Source: an uncultured Collinsella sp. (GTDB lineage Bacteria > Actinomycetota > Coriobacteriia > Coriobacteriales > Coriobacteriaceae). Taken from it: a stretch of 42,628 nt of DNA. Positions 1-11,177 of the stretch are shown piece after piece; positions within the stretch are counted from its first letter, which is position 1; each line of letters opens with the position of its first letter. Where the stretch lies: assembly GCA_902479075.1 (NCBI GenBank), contig CABSNK010000019.1, forward strand, positions 1 to 42,628, read 5' to 3'. A model generated the notes under the pieces. That model was given only the letters and a program-made list of their open reading frames with translations. It did not search any database and was not told the DNA's origin. The position numbers were made by a program, and so were the translations under genes.

Positions 1-1052
1 TGGCCCTTGCGGCCCATGGCGAGCATGATGCGGCTCGTGGCGCCGTAGAAGGAGTTCATCGGGCCCATGGGTCCAAGCGTGGCGATGACGAGCATGGCCA
101 GGTACAGAAGCATGTTGATGCCCTTGAGGCAGGCAAGCGCGGGAACCGGGCTCTTAACAAACTCATGCCAGTCGAGGATGGTGCCGAACGAGTAGATGCA
201 GACCATGTAGAAGCCGCCGGCGGCCAGCAGGGCCAGGGAGATGATCTTGCCGAACTTGTTCCAGTTGAGGCCCTCGGCTGCTTCCTCAGCCTGCTGAGGA
301 ATGGTGTCGAAACCGGCGTAGAAGAACGGGGTCAGAACCAGGACCGACACGATACCGGCGAACAGGCTGGCGCCCTCGGTAGCGGCCTTGCCGCCGCCAG
401 CGCCGGTGACCTGGGAGAACACGGGCATAGCATTGTCCGGCGAGCCAGTGAACAGCGAGACGCCCATGGCGAGCAGCATGCCGCAGAGCAGAGCCTTGGT
501 CAGGAAGGCCTGGAGCTTGGCGGCCGAGCTGGCGCCGCGGAAGTTGAGGAAGATGACGTAGGCTGCGAAGCCGAGCGCGATCAGCGTCGGGAACAGGTAA
601 ACGTCGGCGCCCAGGATGGTGTAGAGCTTGACGGCGCGCAGCCACTCAAGACCGGGCAGGCTGCCGAACATCTCGGACACGAGGGTCGAAATGGCGATGG
701 CCTCCCACGGGCACAGGATACCGTTGCCCAGGGCCAAAAGCCAACCGGTGATGTAGCTCAGCGTACGGCCAAAGCTACGATCGACATACTCGACGATGCC
801 GCCCGAGATGGGGATAGCAGCCGTGAGCTCACCGAAAACAGCTCCGACGGGCACGAGGAAGATTGCACCCAAGAGGAATGCGATCATAGCGGGAACGGGA
901 CCGCCGCCCACGACCATCCAGTCGCCGACCTGCAGAACCCAACCGGTACCGATGATGGCACCGAAACCGATGGTGAAGAAGTTCCAGAGCGAAAGCGTTT
1001 TCTTCATGCCGCCGTTATCCTCGACTGCAACTTCTGCGTTCTTGTCCGCCAT
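1..1052 (-). CDS. APC-superfamily amino acid permease (C-terminus beyond window)
   Basis: Probable cytoplasmic-membrane amino acid transporter of the APC superfamily; the substrate cannot be read from sequence. The start at 1052 is supported by a strong ribosome site (GGAAAGGAGGGG) just upstream. The chain opens MADKNAEVAVED, then reaches the first membrane segment carrying the family signature GAIIGTGW (about residues 32-39), followed by regularly spaced hydrophobic segments, charged-residue turns such as GELTAAIPISGG, and a PFFYAGFDTIPQQAEE loop typical of the family. About 350 codons are visible and the frame is open to the window edge, so the last segments are missing. It is divergent from the damaged C39 peptidase gene at 1413. 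Nearby carbamate kinase might suggest an arginine or other nitrogenous substrate, but nothing in the sequence shows this. Confidence 0.85.
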   Translation of the reverse strand, partial: MADKNAEVAVEDNGGMKKTLSLWNFFTIGFGAIIGTGWVLQVGDWMVVGGGPVPAMIAFLLGAIFLVPVGAVFGELTAAIPISGGIVEYVDRSFGRTLSYITGWLLALGNGILCPWEAIAISTLVSEMFGSLPGLEWLRAVKLYTILGADVYLFPTLIALGFAAYVIFLNFRGASSAAKLQAFLTKALLCGMLLAMGVSLFTGSPDNAMPVFSQVTGAGGGKAATEGASLFAGIVSVLVLTPFFYAGFDTIPQQAEEAAEGLNWNKFGKIISLALLAAGGFYMVCIYSFGTILDWHEFVKSPVPALACLKGINMLLYLAMLVIATLGPMGPMNSFYGATSRIMLAMGRKG

Positions 1053-1412
1053 TGTTCCCCTCCTTTCCTTTTTGACGCCCCTTGACGTCACCCCTTGCGC
1101 GGTCTGTTTTGCCGCGCTCTTTTATTTCGTGGCTTTAAGATACGGCCTTGGCGCAGCAGCTCCGCTTGTAGCTCGACCGAAGGCAGAACTGCAAAACGAG
1201 CGGCGCCGTTTTTGGGACGAACGGCACGGTTTGCCGCTCATTGTTGCCGCCCGTCCGACGGGCGTACGCTCATCGGACGCATATAGAGATGTTTTTGAGG
1301 CCGTGTGTTTTGCGCCTTTCGTACCGTTTACCGAGCTTTTGACGCACAGGCCCATTTGTTGCACATCTTTTTTGTAGGATGGACAGGTTATACATGAGAC
1401 AAGGCGGTACGA
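1053..1412. other. Divergent intergenic region between permease and C39 peptidase gene
   Basis: About 360 bases without a convincing gene; open frames here run on from neighbours and lack start signals. It must hold the promoters of the two divergent genes. A TATACA at 1388-1393 could be a -10 for the rightward gene but has no good -35 partner, so it is only a weak candidate. Confidence 0.4.
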
Positions 1413-2448
1413 ATGGCATACGGATACAACGACGGTGATCAACGGCGACAAAGCGTTCGCCTTGCTGGCCGTACCACGCCGACGCCCAGAAGTGCCACGA
1501 GCAGCAATCCGCAACGTCCTCAAGAGCAACCCAGGCCTTCGTCTCGGCAGCAGACAAGCAGAGCACGGCAGAGCGGCCGTCCGAGTACGGCCACAAGCGC
1601 GCAGCAAGATAGCCGCTTGGGCGCGCGCACTCGACAGCGTCAGGCCGAGGTTCCGCAACTGCGCCGCAACGGCGCACGTCAGCCCGGCATCCATATCAAC
1701 CGCTTCTTTTCGCATCCCCAAGGCGGACGCGACGGCAAGCCCTACCGCTCGACATCGCACGCGAATGCCCCCGCCCTTCCGGCTCGTCGACTTCGCCTCG
1801 CACTGTGCTCTATCCTTACCTGTCTGGTCTTTGTGCTTATGAGCTCCTGTATGTCCCACGGGTCGGCCGGTCTCGAGCCCACCGCCGAGGACAAGCTGCT
1901 CAAGGCCCCCATCGCACCCGGTTATTCTTTCGCCTTTTCGACCCCACGCTCGCAATGGCAAGCCGGCACGATGCCCCATATCTATCAGATCGACCCTGCG
2001 TGGTCGGAGCTGCCTTACGCCGACGGCACCATCCGCCAAAATGCCTGCGGGCCCACGTGCCTCACCATGGTCTACATCTTTAAGACGGGACGCACCAATA
2101 TGACCCCCCGTCGATATGTGCGCGCTTTCCGAGGCGGGCAATTACGCCCCCACCGGCGCAACCGAATGGTCGTTTATGACGAGCGGCGCGTGGCAGTTGG
2201 GACTTAACGGAACGGAGCTCCATAACGATCGCGACTCGATGACTCAGGCGCTGCGTTCGGGAGCGCCCGTCATCGCCGCCGTTCGGCCGGGCACCTTTAC
2301 CAACGTGGGCCACTACATTGTGCTTTACGGTATTGACGACACCGACCAGATTGGCGTCTACGACCCCAACTCGGCCAGCCGCAGCGCCCGCCGCTGGGGC
2401 GTCGTAGAGGTCCTCAACGAAGTCGAAGCCATGTGGGCCTACTACTAG
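1413..2448 (+). pseudogene. C39-like (Peptidase_C39_2) cysteine peptidase, frameshifted
   Basis: Papain-fold cysteine peptidase of the C39_2 type, predicted to be anchored to the membrane and to act outside the cell. The first frame (1413-2207) gives a basic, low-complexity N-terminus, one hydrophobic segment ending in SSCMS (a possible lipobox-like cysteine), and a catalytic-cysteine motif NACGPTCLTMVY. The second frame (to 2448) gives the rest: GHYIVLYGID with the expected histidine, and YDPNS. The join lies at a run of six Cs (2104-2109): with five Cs the text reads through as MTPVDMCALSEAG without loss. The single extra base separates the catalytic Cys from the His, so as written the product should be inactive. 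It could be a true null allele, a phase-variable tract or a sequencing error. The gene is followed by repeats and a terminator. Confidence 0.8.
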
Positions 2449-2496
2449 TCATTGGGGACAGACTTAAATGAGTGGTCGTTGGGGACAGCCTTTGTA
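2447..2496 (+). repeat. Two tandem ~24-bp GGGGACAG repeats, 26-bp period
   Basis: The core TTGGGGACAGNCTT occurs at about 2452-2465 and again 26 bases later, both preceded by TC. An inverted CTGTCCC lies at about 2524-2530. A related GGGGACTG core (as its complement) occurs near 11071, and AGGGACTG in the inverted repeat at 11094-11160. The pattern resembles dispersed REP-type repeats, but no transposase is in the window. Confidence 0.5.
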
Positions 2497-2579
2497 GACG
2501 ACCGCTCGCGCTGTCGAAAAGAACTGTCCCAAGCTGCCGACAGGAAAGGAACGTCCCCGAGTGCCGGGTTGAAACAAAA

Positions 2580-2607
2580 GCCCCGCAGTCGGAGCGGACT
2601 GCGGGGC
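2580..2607 (-). terminator. Rho-independent terminator of the carbamate kinase gene
   Basis: An 11-bp perfect stem (GCCCCGCAGTC pairing with GACTGCGGGGC) around a 6-base loop, followed on the minus strand by TTTTGTTT. It lies about 65 bases past the stop of arcC. The plus side has no T-run, so it mainly serves the minus strand, though it could also slow read-through from the C39 gene. Confidence 0.85.
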
Positions 2608-2673
2608 TCATGAAGAGAGGCTAGTTTGCGGGCGTCTTGCCTAGCGCCCACGAGAGAGGCAACAGAGTAGAGA

Positions 2674-3636
2674 CTACTCGTGGATGCGGGTACCGGAGAG
2701 GCCGGCCATGGTCTCGGCGGCCTTGTCCAGGGCGCCGATGATGCAGGTGCGGCCCTTGCGGGAACGGGCGAACTTGATGGCGGCGCGGACCTTGGGCTCC
2801 ATGGAACCCTTGCCGAACTGGCCCTCGTCGGCCAAGCGCTCGGCCTCGTCGGCGGTGATGTCCTCGAGCTCCTCCTGGTTGGGCTTGCCAAAGTTGATGG
2901 CGACATGCTCAACGGCGGTCAGCAGGAACAGAACGTCGGCGTCGCAGTCCTCGGCCAGCAGCTCGCCGCCCAGGTCCTTGTCGATGACGGCGGGGACGCC
3001 CTTGTAGCAGCCCTTGTTCTCGTAGTCGCGGACGACGGGAATGCCGCCGCCACCGCAGGCGATGACGATGAACTCGTTATCGAGCAGGTTGAGGATGGAG
3101 TCGGCCTCGACGATCTTCTTGGGATCGGGGGAAGCGACGACGCGACGCCAGCCGCGACCGGAATCCTCGACGAAGACCTTGGAAGGATCCTCGGCCATGA
3201 ACTCCTTGGCCTGCTCCTCGGTGTAGAAGGGGCCGATCGGCTTGGTCGGGTTCTTGAACGCGGGATCGTCCGGGTCGCACTCGATCTGGGTGACGACGGT
3301 TGCGGCGTGCCAACGCTTATAGCGCTTGTGCATCTCGCGGCCAATGCCCTGCTGCAAGTGATAGCCGATGTAGCCCTGGGACATGGCGCCGCACTCGGGC
3401 AGCGGCATCTCGGGGGTGCCGATGGCGTCGTGGGCGGCGGCGAAGGCGTTCTGGATCATGCCGACCTGCGGGCCGTTGCCGTGGGTGATGATGATCTCGT
3501 TGCCCTGCTCGATCAGGCCGAGGAGAGCGTGAGCGGTGTTGCTCACGGCCTCGATCTGCTCAACGGGGTTGTTGCCGAGGGCGTTGCCGCCAAGGGCGAC
3601 GACGATACGATCGGGCTTGCCAAGAGGCTTAGACAT
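2674..3636 (-). CDS. arcC: Carbamate kinase
   Basis: Cytoplasmic carbamate kinase (carbamoyl phosphate + ADP to ATP + carbamate), the ATP-yielding last step of arginine deiminase, agmatine or purine-ring fermentation pathways. It has 320 residues, close to the usual ~310. The N-terminus VVALGGNALG (about residues 11-20) and THGNGPQVG (about 51-59) are family hallmarks, as are AIACGGGGIPVV-type glycine-rich nucleotide-binding residues around 212-222 and the AVIDKDLGGELLAEDCDAD stretch. The ATG at 3636 is chosen because AGAAAGGATT precedes it; an in-frame upstream start would add 12 residues with no ribosome site. No arcA or arcB lies in the window, so the pathway it serves is unknown. It has its own terminator at 2580-2607. 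Confidence 0.95.
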   Translation of the reverse strand: MSKPLGKPDRIVVALGGNALGNNPVEQIEAVSNTAHALLGLIEQGNEIIITHGNGPQVGMIQNAFAAAHDAIGTPEMPLPECGAMSQGYIGYHLQQGIGREMHKRYKRWHAATVVTQIECDPDDPAFKNPTKPIGPFYTEEQAKEFMAEDPSKVFVEDSGRGWRRVVASPDPKKIVEADSILNLLDNEFIVIACGGGGIPVVRDYENKGCYKGVPAVIDKDLGGELLAEDCDADVLFLLTAVEHVAINFGKPNQEELEDITADEAERLADEGQFGKGSMEPKVRAAIKFARSRKGRTCIIGALDKAAETMAGLSGTRIHE

Positions 3637-4238
3637 TGCTGGAATCCTTTCTGTAAAAGGCCTACAACCCATTAATAACCCGCGCCCGTGCGATACGCGA
3701 GTTTATTAAGGTTTATATTCTCTTTATCGCTCATTTTATTCATTTTGAAAATAGTTGAACGGTGAACGGTCGCTTTTACCCGCTCAGCGTAAAGAAACCC
3801 AGCTCAAGCATATCTACGTCATTTACGTGCAACTTTATTTTAATAGAGCAGGGATTAGACCAGATTATGCAAACTGTATCTTTGCTAAACATAAAACAGA
3901 CAGCGCAAAGTCTTACTCGCACTATACGAGATTCTATGCACTTATTGGACGAGTATGCAGCCCTGCAATAACATGGCGTTTTTCATCCAACTTAAGGAAT
4001 AGACAAGTGCTCATACCGCGCGTCGGCCGGCAGCCGGCGAGCCGTCTCGTCGATTGCCGCTTCCAGAAAATCAAAAACTGATATTGCACGCGCAATTACG
4101 GCATGGTACTTTAGCGAAGAACAGCGCGGGCTGGGGCGACAGAGATCTGTCGTGAAGTTTGGGTTCGGCGACCCCGCCGCTGCCTTCTCCTTATCCGCCA
4201 GCGAACCCCTTGAGCGACGGATTGAGGAGGTCCTTACT
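3637..4238. other. AT-rich intergenic region upstream of arcC
   Basis: About 600 bases, clearly AT-richer (about 3660-4010) than the flanks. Small open frames at 3755-4081 and 3762-3971 have no ribosome site or recognisable domain and are not called. The part nearest 3636 must hold the arcC promoter; a run of AT-rich hexamers such as TATAAA near 3711-3716 on the minus strand is compatible but not convincing. It may be remnant accessory DNA. Confidence 0.4.
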
Positions 4239-4655
4239 ATGACAAAAATGCTCAAGATCACGCTGAATGGCGAGACGTTTCTCGCCGACATGCTCTGGGA
4301 CAAGGCTCCCGAGGCATGCAAGCTGTTCGAATCATCCTGTCCAGTCGAGTCACGTATCTTTTCGGCCAAGATCTGCGATGCCGAGGTGACGTATCCTGTC
4401 TCGGGCCCCATCGCCAATTACGAGCACATCGAGAACCCCGTCTTTCACGAGCCAGCGGGCGCCGTGAGCTGGTATGGCGGATGGTCATCAATCTGCATCT
4501 TCTTTGACGTCTGTGAGCCTTTTGGCACCTGCAACATGTTCGCCCGCATCTGCGAGACAGACCGTGAACGCTTTGCCGCTGCCTGCCGCAATGTCTGGGA
4601 CAACCAGGGCATGTACATCAAAAACGAAATCGTCGAGATCGAAGCGGAGGCCTAA
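4239..4655 (+). CDS. DUF3830-like cyclophilin-fold protein
   Basis: Small soluble protein of 138 residues resembling the DUF3830 family, which has a cyclophilin-like fold; its biochemical role is not established. Visible matches are the opening LKITLNGETFLADMLWDKAPEAC, the central ENPVFHEPAGAVSWYGG and the phrase SSICIFFDVCEPFGTCNMFARI, where family members end a strand with a Gly-Asn-type turn (I split the quotes by memory of the family pattern). The ATG at 4239 follows GAGGAGG at 4225-4230; a longer in-frame start at 4152 lacks a ribosome site. It is followed two bases later by the gene at 4658, so the two form an operon. It contains an unusual number of cysteines (seven) for so short a protein. 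Confidence 0.6.
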   Translation: MTKMLKITLNGETFLADMLWDKAPEACKLFESSCPVESRIFSAKICDAEVTYPVSGPIANYEHIENPVFHEPAGAVSWYGGWSSICIFFDVCEPFGTCNMFARICETDRERFAAACRNVWDNQGMYIKNEIVEIEAEA

Positions 4656-4657
4656 AG

Positions 4658-5182
4658 ATGATGGATATCAACACCCTGCTCACACTCGACCTTGCCGAGT
4701 ACACCACTGCACTTGAGGCCCTCGCCGATCAAATGATGCTCGAGGAACCACGCGATATCGACTACATGCGCCGCCGCAAACTCGACACCGGCCGCGAATT
4801 CGCCGTCTGGAACTTCACCGTCGGTTACTGCATGAACGCCGCCGACGCCCTCTCCCTCCTGCGAGCCCAGGCCAACGAAAACGCCAACGACGGCACCGCC
4901 GACCTCGCAACGATCAACAACAGCGCCGCGCGCCTGTGCGACTGGTTCTCGGGCGCCTTCGACGTCACCGGCAAAATGGATGACACCACGGCAATCCTCG
5001 CCCACAGCCGCGACCTCTACGCCCAGGTTGAGAATCACGAACAGTTCGCGGCCCTCACCCGCGCCACCGAGCGCTATCTGGTCCAGCTCCAATTTTGGGT
5101 CGACCGCCAGATTCCCTGGCCGGCTATTAGCGACCTCGTCCACGGCTACCGCCTACGCACAGAGAGCGGCGAGACAAGGTAA
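4658..5182 (+). CDS. Hypothetical helical protein, partner of the DUF3830-like gene
   Basis: I do not recognise this 174-residue protein. It is predicted to be soluble and mostly alpha-helical, rich in Ala, Leu and acidic residues, with no signal peptide, membrane segment or metal-binding motif. The start ATGATG lies two bases after the stop of the upstream gene, so the pair is probably co-transcribed and translationally coupled. A hairpin at 5237-5270 closes the unit. The tight pairing suggests the two proteins act together, but nothing indicates how. Confidence 0.65.
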   Translation: MMDINTLLTLDLAEYTTALEALADQMMLEEPRDIDYMRRRKLDTGREFAVWNFTVGYCMNAADALSLLRAQANENANDGTADLATINNSAARLCDWFSGAFDVTGKMDDTTAILAHSRDLYAQVENHEQFAALTRATERYLVQLQFWVDRQIPWPAISDLVHGYRLRTESGETR

Positions 5183-5236
5183 ACCGACCAGGCAGACCAA
5201 CAAAGTCCCATCGCGGAACCAAAAGTAAGAATCAGA

Positions 5237-5270
5237 GGGCTGGAGACGCACGCAGCAGCGTCTCCAGCCC
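5237..5270 (+). terminator. Strong hairpin ending the 4239-5182 operon
   Basis: A 13-bp perfect stem (GGGCTGGAGACGC with its complement) around an 8-base loop, 55 bases past the stop codon at 5182. The expected T-run is missing on both sides (CTTCGC follows), so termination is likely but not canonical. Confidence 0.6.
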
Positions 5271-5325
5271 CTTCGCAAAGTAGAGCGCTGTTTCAGTGGC
5301 TTTGAGACCTTATCGGACCTTTGCT

Positions 5326-5410
5326 ATCTTCCAATTTTTGTATATTTACGCACGATATTATCTGCAAATTTTTGTATGATTCTAGGCAATTCTATCTGCC
5401 AATTTTTGTC
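5326..5410 (+). repeat. Three ~17-bp direct repeats with exact 34-bp period
   Basis: Copies start at 5326, 5360 and 5394 with consensus ATCTGCCAATTTTTGTAT (copy 1 has T for G at position 5, copy 2 has A for C at position 7, copy 3 ends TCA). The two spacers are 16 bases each and unrelated. The last copy ends 13 bases before the start codon of the ATPase gene at 5424, so the array overlaps its promoter and leader. Likely binding sites for a regulator or for the encoded protein. Confidence 0.8.
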
Positions 5411-5423
5411 ACTTGGGGGTTTT

Positions 5424-6785
5424 ATGTTACGCCGTAAGGTCACCGATAGGCTTTTGAGCTGGAAGAATAACTCCAATAAGGCATTACTTGTTACTGGTGC
5501 GCGTCAGATCGGCAAGAGCTATGCGATTCGCGCGTTCGGAAAAAGCAACTACGCTTCGTATTTTGAGGTCAATTTACTACTCGATGTCGAGGCAAAGAAT
5601 GTGCTTATTGGCGCAAAGAACTCCGTTGACTTTATCAACCGTGTAGCCCTTCTTGCGGATGCGCCGCTTACTGAGGGGGATACGCTTGTCTTTGTCGATG
5701 AGATTCAGGAGTATCCGCAGATCGTTACACTCATGAAGGCGTTGGTCGAGGATGGACGCTTTAGCTATGTCTTCTCGGGGTCTATGCTTGGGACTGAGTT
5801 TAAGGGAATCTCTTCTTTTCCGGTGGGGTATGTCGAGCACATTGTTATGCGCCCGATGGATTTTGAAGAGTTTTGTTGGGCAAACAGCGTCAGCGAGAAT
5901 GTGCTTGCAGGCATTCGCAGCTGCCTTGTCGAGAAACATCCTGTCGAAAACTATATTCATGAGGCGATGCTCAAGAACTATAGAGCTTATATCGTTTGCG
6001 GCGGTATGCCGGAGGTCGTTCAGAACTATATTGATTCGGGTTATTCGCTCGTGAGCACACGTGAGCTTCAAACTCAGCTGGTCGATCAGTACAAAAGCGA
6101 TATCTCAAAATATGCATCGACTCGAGCGTTTAACGTTCGGTCGATTTTTGAGCAAATTCCCGTTCAGCTTGAGGCGGAGTCTCATCGCTTTGTTGTTTCG
6201 TCTCTGGGTGAGGGAGCTCGCCTTAAAAAATATGAGCAGGATTTCCTGTGGCTTGTTAACGCAGGTGTTGGATTGATGGTCGCCAGGGTGACGGAGCCAC
6301 GGAGTCCTCTCAAGAGGACGGAGAAAACGACAGCCTTCAAACTATACGAGTCTGATACAGGCATGCTCGCATCGCGATACCCCGGCAGCACTGCACGCTC
6401 TGTCTATCTTGATATGAAAACTCCCAACCTTGGTGGTCTCTATGAGAACGTGGTCGCGCAGGAACTCGTTGCCCTCGGGGCGGATGCATGGTACTACCAA
6501 ACGCGTGAGGTCGGTGAAGTTGACTTTGTGATCGAAGGCGCCCACGGGCATGTTGTCCCAATCGAGGTCAAATCGGGCAAGAAGGTTCGAGCGCATGCGG
6601 CTCTCGATCGTCTGATGAGTGTGGGCGAGTACAAAATTCCCGAGGCCGTTGTACTGAGCCACGAGAACCTCAGCAAAGAGGGCAAGGTTCTGTACGTTCC
6701 AATCTACATGACGTTTTGTCTCGATGAGTTTATGGAAAAGGATGACCCCAATAACGATTTCTCGTTCGCGCCCATATCTCTCTAG
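5424..6785 (+). CDS. AAA-family ATPase with DUF4143 nuclease-like C-terminus
   Basis: A 453-residue protein of the AAA_14/DUF4143 family, found widely in bacteria with undefined biological role, often suspected in DNA-related or mobile-element functions. Walker A is GARQIGKS (about residues 25-32) and Walker B is LVFVDEIQEYP (about 90-100). The C-terminal half carries ESDTGMLASRY, GGLYENVVAQEL and the pattern EVDFVIEG followed by PIEVKSGK, which matches the D...ExK core of PD-(D/E)XK nucleases. The start ATG at 5424 follows ACTTGGGGG; an upstream in-frame start would lie inside the repeat array and has no ribosome site. Codon use is visibly AT-richer (many TTT, GAT, CTT) than neighbours such as nifJ, pointing to horizontal acquisition. 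It stands alone between terminators and repeats. Confidence 0.85.
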   Translation: MLRRKVTDRLLSWKNNSNKALLVTGARQIGKSYAIRAFGKSNYASYFEVNLLLDVEAKNVLIGAKNSVDFINRVALLADAPLTEGDTLVFVDEIQEYPQIVTLMKALVEDGRFSYVFSGSMLGTEFKGISSFPVGYVEHIVMRPMDFEEFCWANSVSENVLAGIRSCLVEKHPVENYIHEAMLKNYRAYIVCGGMPEVVQNYIDSGYSLVSTRELQTQLVDQYKSDISKYASTRAFNVRSIFEQIPVQLEAESHRFVVSSLGEGARLKKYEQDFLWLVNAGVGLMVARVTEPRSPLKRTEKTTAFKLYESDTGMLASRYPGSTARSVYLDMKTPNLGGLYENVVAQELVALGADAWYYQTREVGEVDFVIEGAHGHVVPIEVKSGKKVRAHAALDRLMSVGEYKIPEAVVLSHENLSKEGKVLYVPIYMTFCLDEFMEKDDPNNDFSFAPISL

Positions 6786-6846
6786 CCATTTGAATCCTCA
6801 ATCCAGCCCCGTCCACGCATCAATGCATTTCCCAAGGTGCTGCGCG

Positions 6847-6951
6847 TTTCGCGCCAAAGGCGCGAAAAAGTAAAGGGATAAGGCGTTGCAACAGCCACGC
6901 CCTCCATCCATCCCCAAAGTGGCGCGAGGTTTCGCGGCAAAGCCGCGAAAC
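6847..6951. repeat. Twin hairpins in a degenerate ~80-bp tandem duplication
   Basis: Hairpin 1 is TTTCGCGCC-AAA-GGCGCGAAA at 6847-6867; hairpin 2 is GTTTCGCGGC-AAA-GCCGCGAAAC at 6929-6951. The stems differ by C-to-G changes that are compensated on the other arm. Flanking text is also similar (CAAAG...AAGGG, then CCACG-CCT-CAT), so a unit of about 80 bp was duplicated. Short open frames across this block show the same internal repetition and are not called as genes. Confidence 0.7.
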
Positions 6952-7021
6952 AGCGAAGGGGACAAAAGGCCCCCACAACCACGTCCTTCATTCAGCCACA
7001 CAATCCGAGGACGTAGTCGTA

Positions 7022-7146
7022 GCAGGATCTGAGGGCTGACCTTCGCGGACACTCCGCAGGACGAAAGAACCCCCGCCGCACGTAGTGCGCAGCGGGGGTT
7101 CTTTCATGTCCGAGGACGTCCGCGAAGGTCAGCCCTCAGATCCTGC
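7022..7146. repeat. 125-bp nested palindrome between ATPase gene and nifJ
   Basis: Outer arms of 29 bp match perfectly (7022-7050 and 7118-7146). Nested inside is a 14-bp perfect stem GAAAGAACCCCCGC at 7063-7076 with 7092-7105, itself closed by a 5-bp stem CGCAC/GTGCG at 7077-7089. The nifJ stop lies 11 bases away at 7157, so the structure is the likely nifJ terminator, probably bidirectional, but it is far larger than a normal terminator. Confidence 0.85.
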
Positions 7147-7156
7147 GGTGAGAGAC

Positions 7157-10696
<3,540 letters not shown>

Positions 10697-11093
10697 ATAC
10701 CCCTCTCCTCTCATATAGGTATACAGGCCCCGGCGATCGCCGGGATATTGGCGTGATGGGATTTTCGCTGTTGCTTCCAATCATCTGGCAGGCGGACTCA
10801 GCAGCAGGTACATGGCGTGGAGAGAAGGCATGCCGAGGCGAGGAGGGCTGCACGCGCTCCACAGGCCCAGCTACCCGTCTTGCACATGACCGAGCGCCGC
10901 AAAGGCCGCATGTCGGATGCTCCCGGGCACGCCCCGGCGATGGGAAGCACCCGCAACGGAAATCCGCATGCGGGTTTATTGTACCCCGCCGTCAAGCCAT
11001 ATTTCGGCAAATATAGGTGGCCGGTAAAGGTTTACCTCGGGTGACTATTGTGCGCCCGGCACTGACTGGCACAGTCCCCTGGAGCCCCACAGC
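10697..11093. other. Long nifJ upstream region
   Basis: About 400 bases without a supportable gene. On the minus strand a TACAAT at 10983-10978 is a possible -10 but lacks a good -35 and would give a leader of roughly 280 bases. Besides the palindrome at 10729-10744, nothing else is recognised; no riboswitch core was seen. Confidence 0.4.
10729..10744. promoter_or_regulatory. 16-bp perfect palindrome in the nifJ leader
   Basis: CCCGGCGATCGCCGGG, centred about 40 bases upstream of the nifJ start codon. It could be an operator or a leader hairpin. It does not match known Rex or Fnr consensus sites. Confidence 0.4.
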
Positions 11094-11160
11094 AGTTGCG
11101 GTGAAATAGGGACTGTTTTTGCTGTTAACGGCCTTAATCAGTCCCTATTTCACCGCAACT
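11094..11160. repeat. Perfect 22-bp inverted repeat, 23-base loop
   Basis: Left arm 11094-11115 and right arm 11139-11160 are exact complements (AGTTGCGGTGAAATAGGGAC plus TG). The loop begins with TTTTT and the right arm is followed by CATTGGGGGGGG. It lies 17 bases past the stop of the FHA gene, so it may terminate that operon, but arm length and the AGGGACTG core shared with other sites suggest a dispersed REP- or MITE-like element. Confidence 0.8.
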
Positions 11161-11177
11161 CATTGGGGGGGGATGAG

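Noticed and set aside
1122..2141. Minus-strand frame of 339 codons opposite the C39 peptidase gene
   Set aside because: The plus strand carries peptidase motifs; the minus frame has no domain or ribosome site.
3755..4081. Small plus-strand frames in the AT-rich region
   Set aside because: No ribosome site or recognisable domain; overlapping alternative frames are equally long.
5326..5410. CRISPR-like reading of the three repeats
   Set aside because: Repeats of ~17 bp with 16-bp spacers and only three units are too short; no cas genes.
6782..7052. Short minus-strand frames with internally repeated peptide
   Set aside because: The peptide repetition comes from the duplicated DNA hairpins; no start signal.
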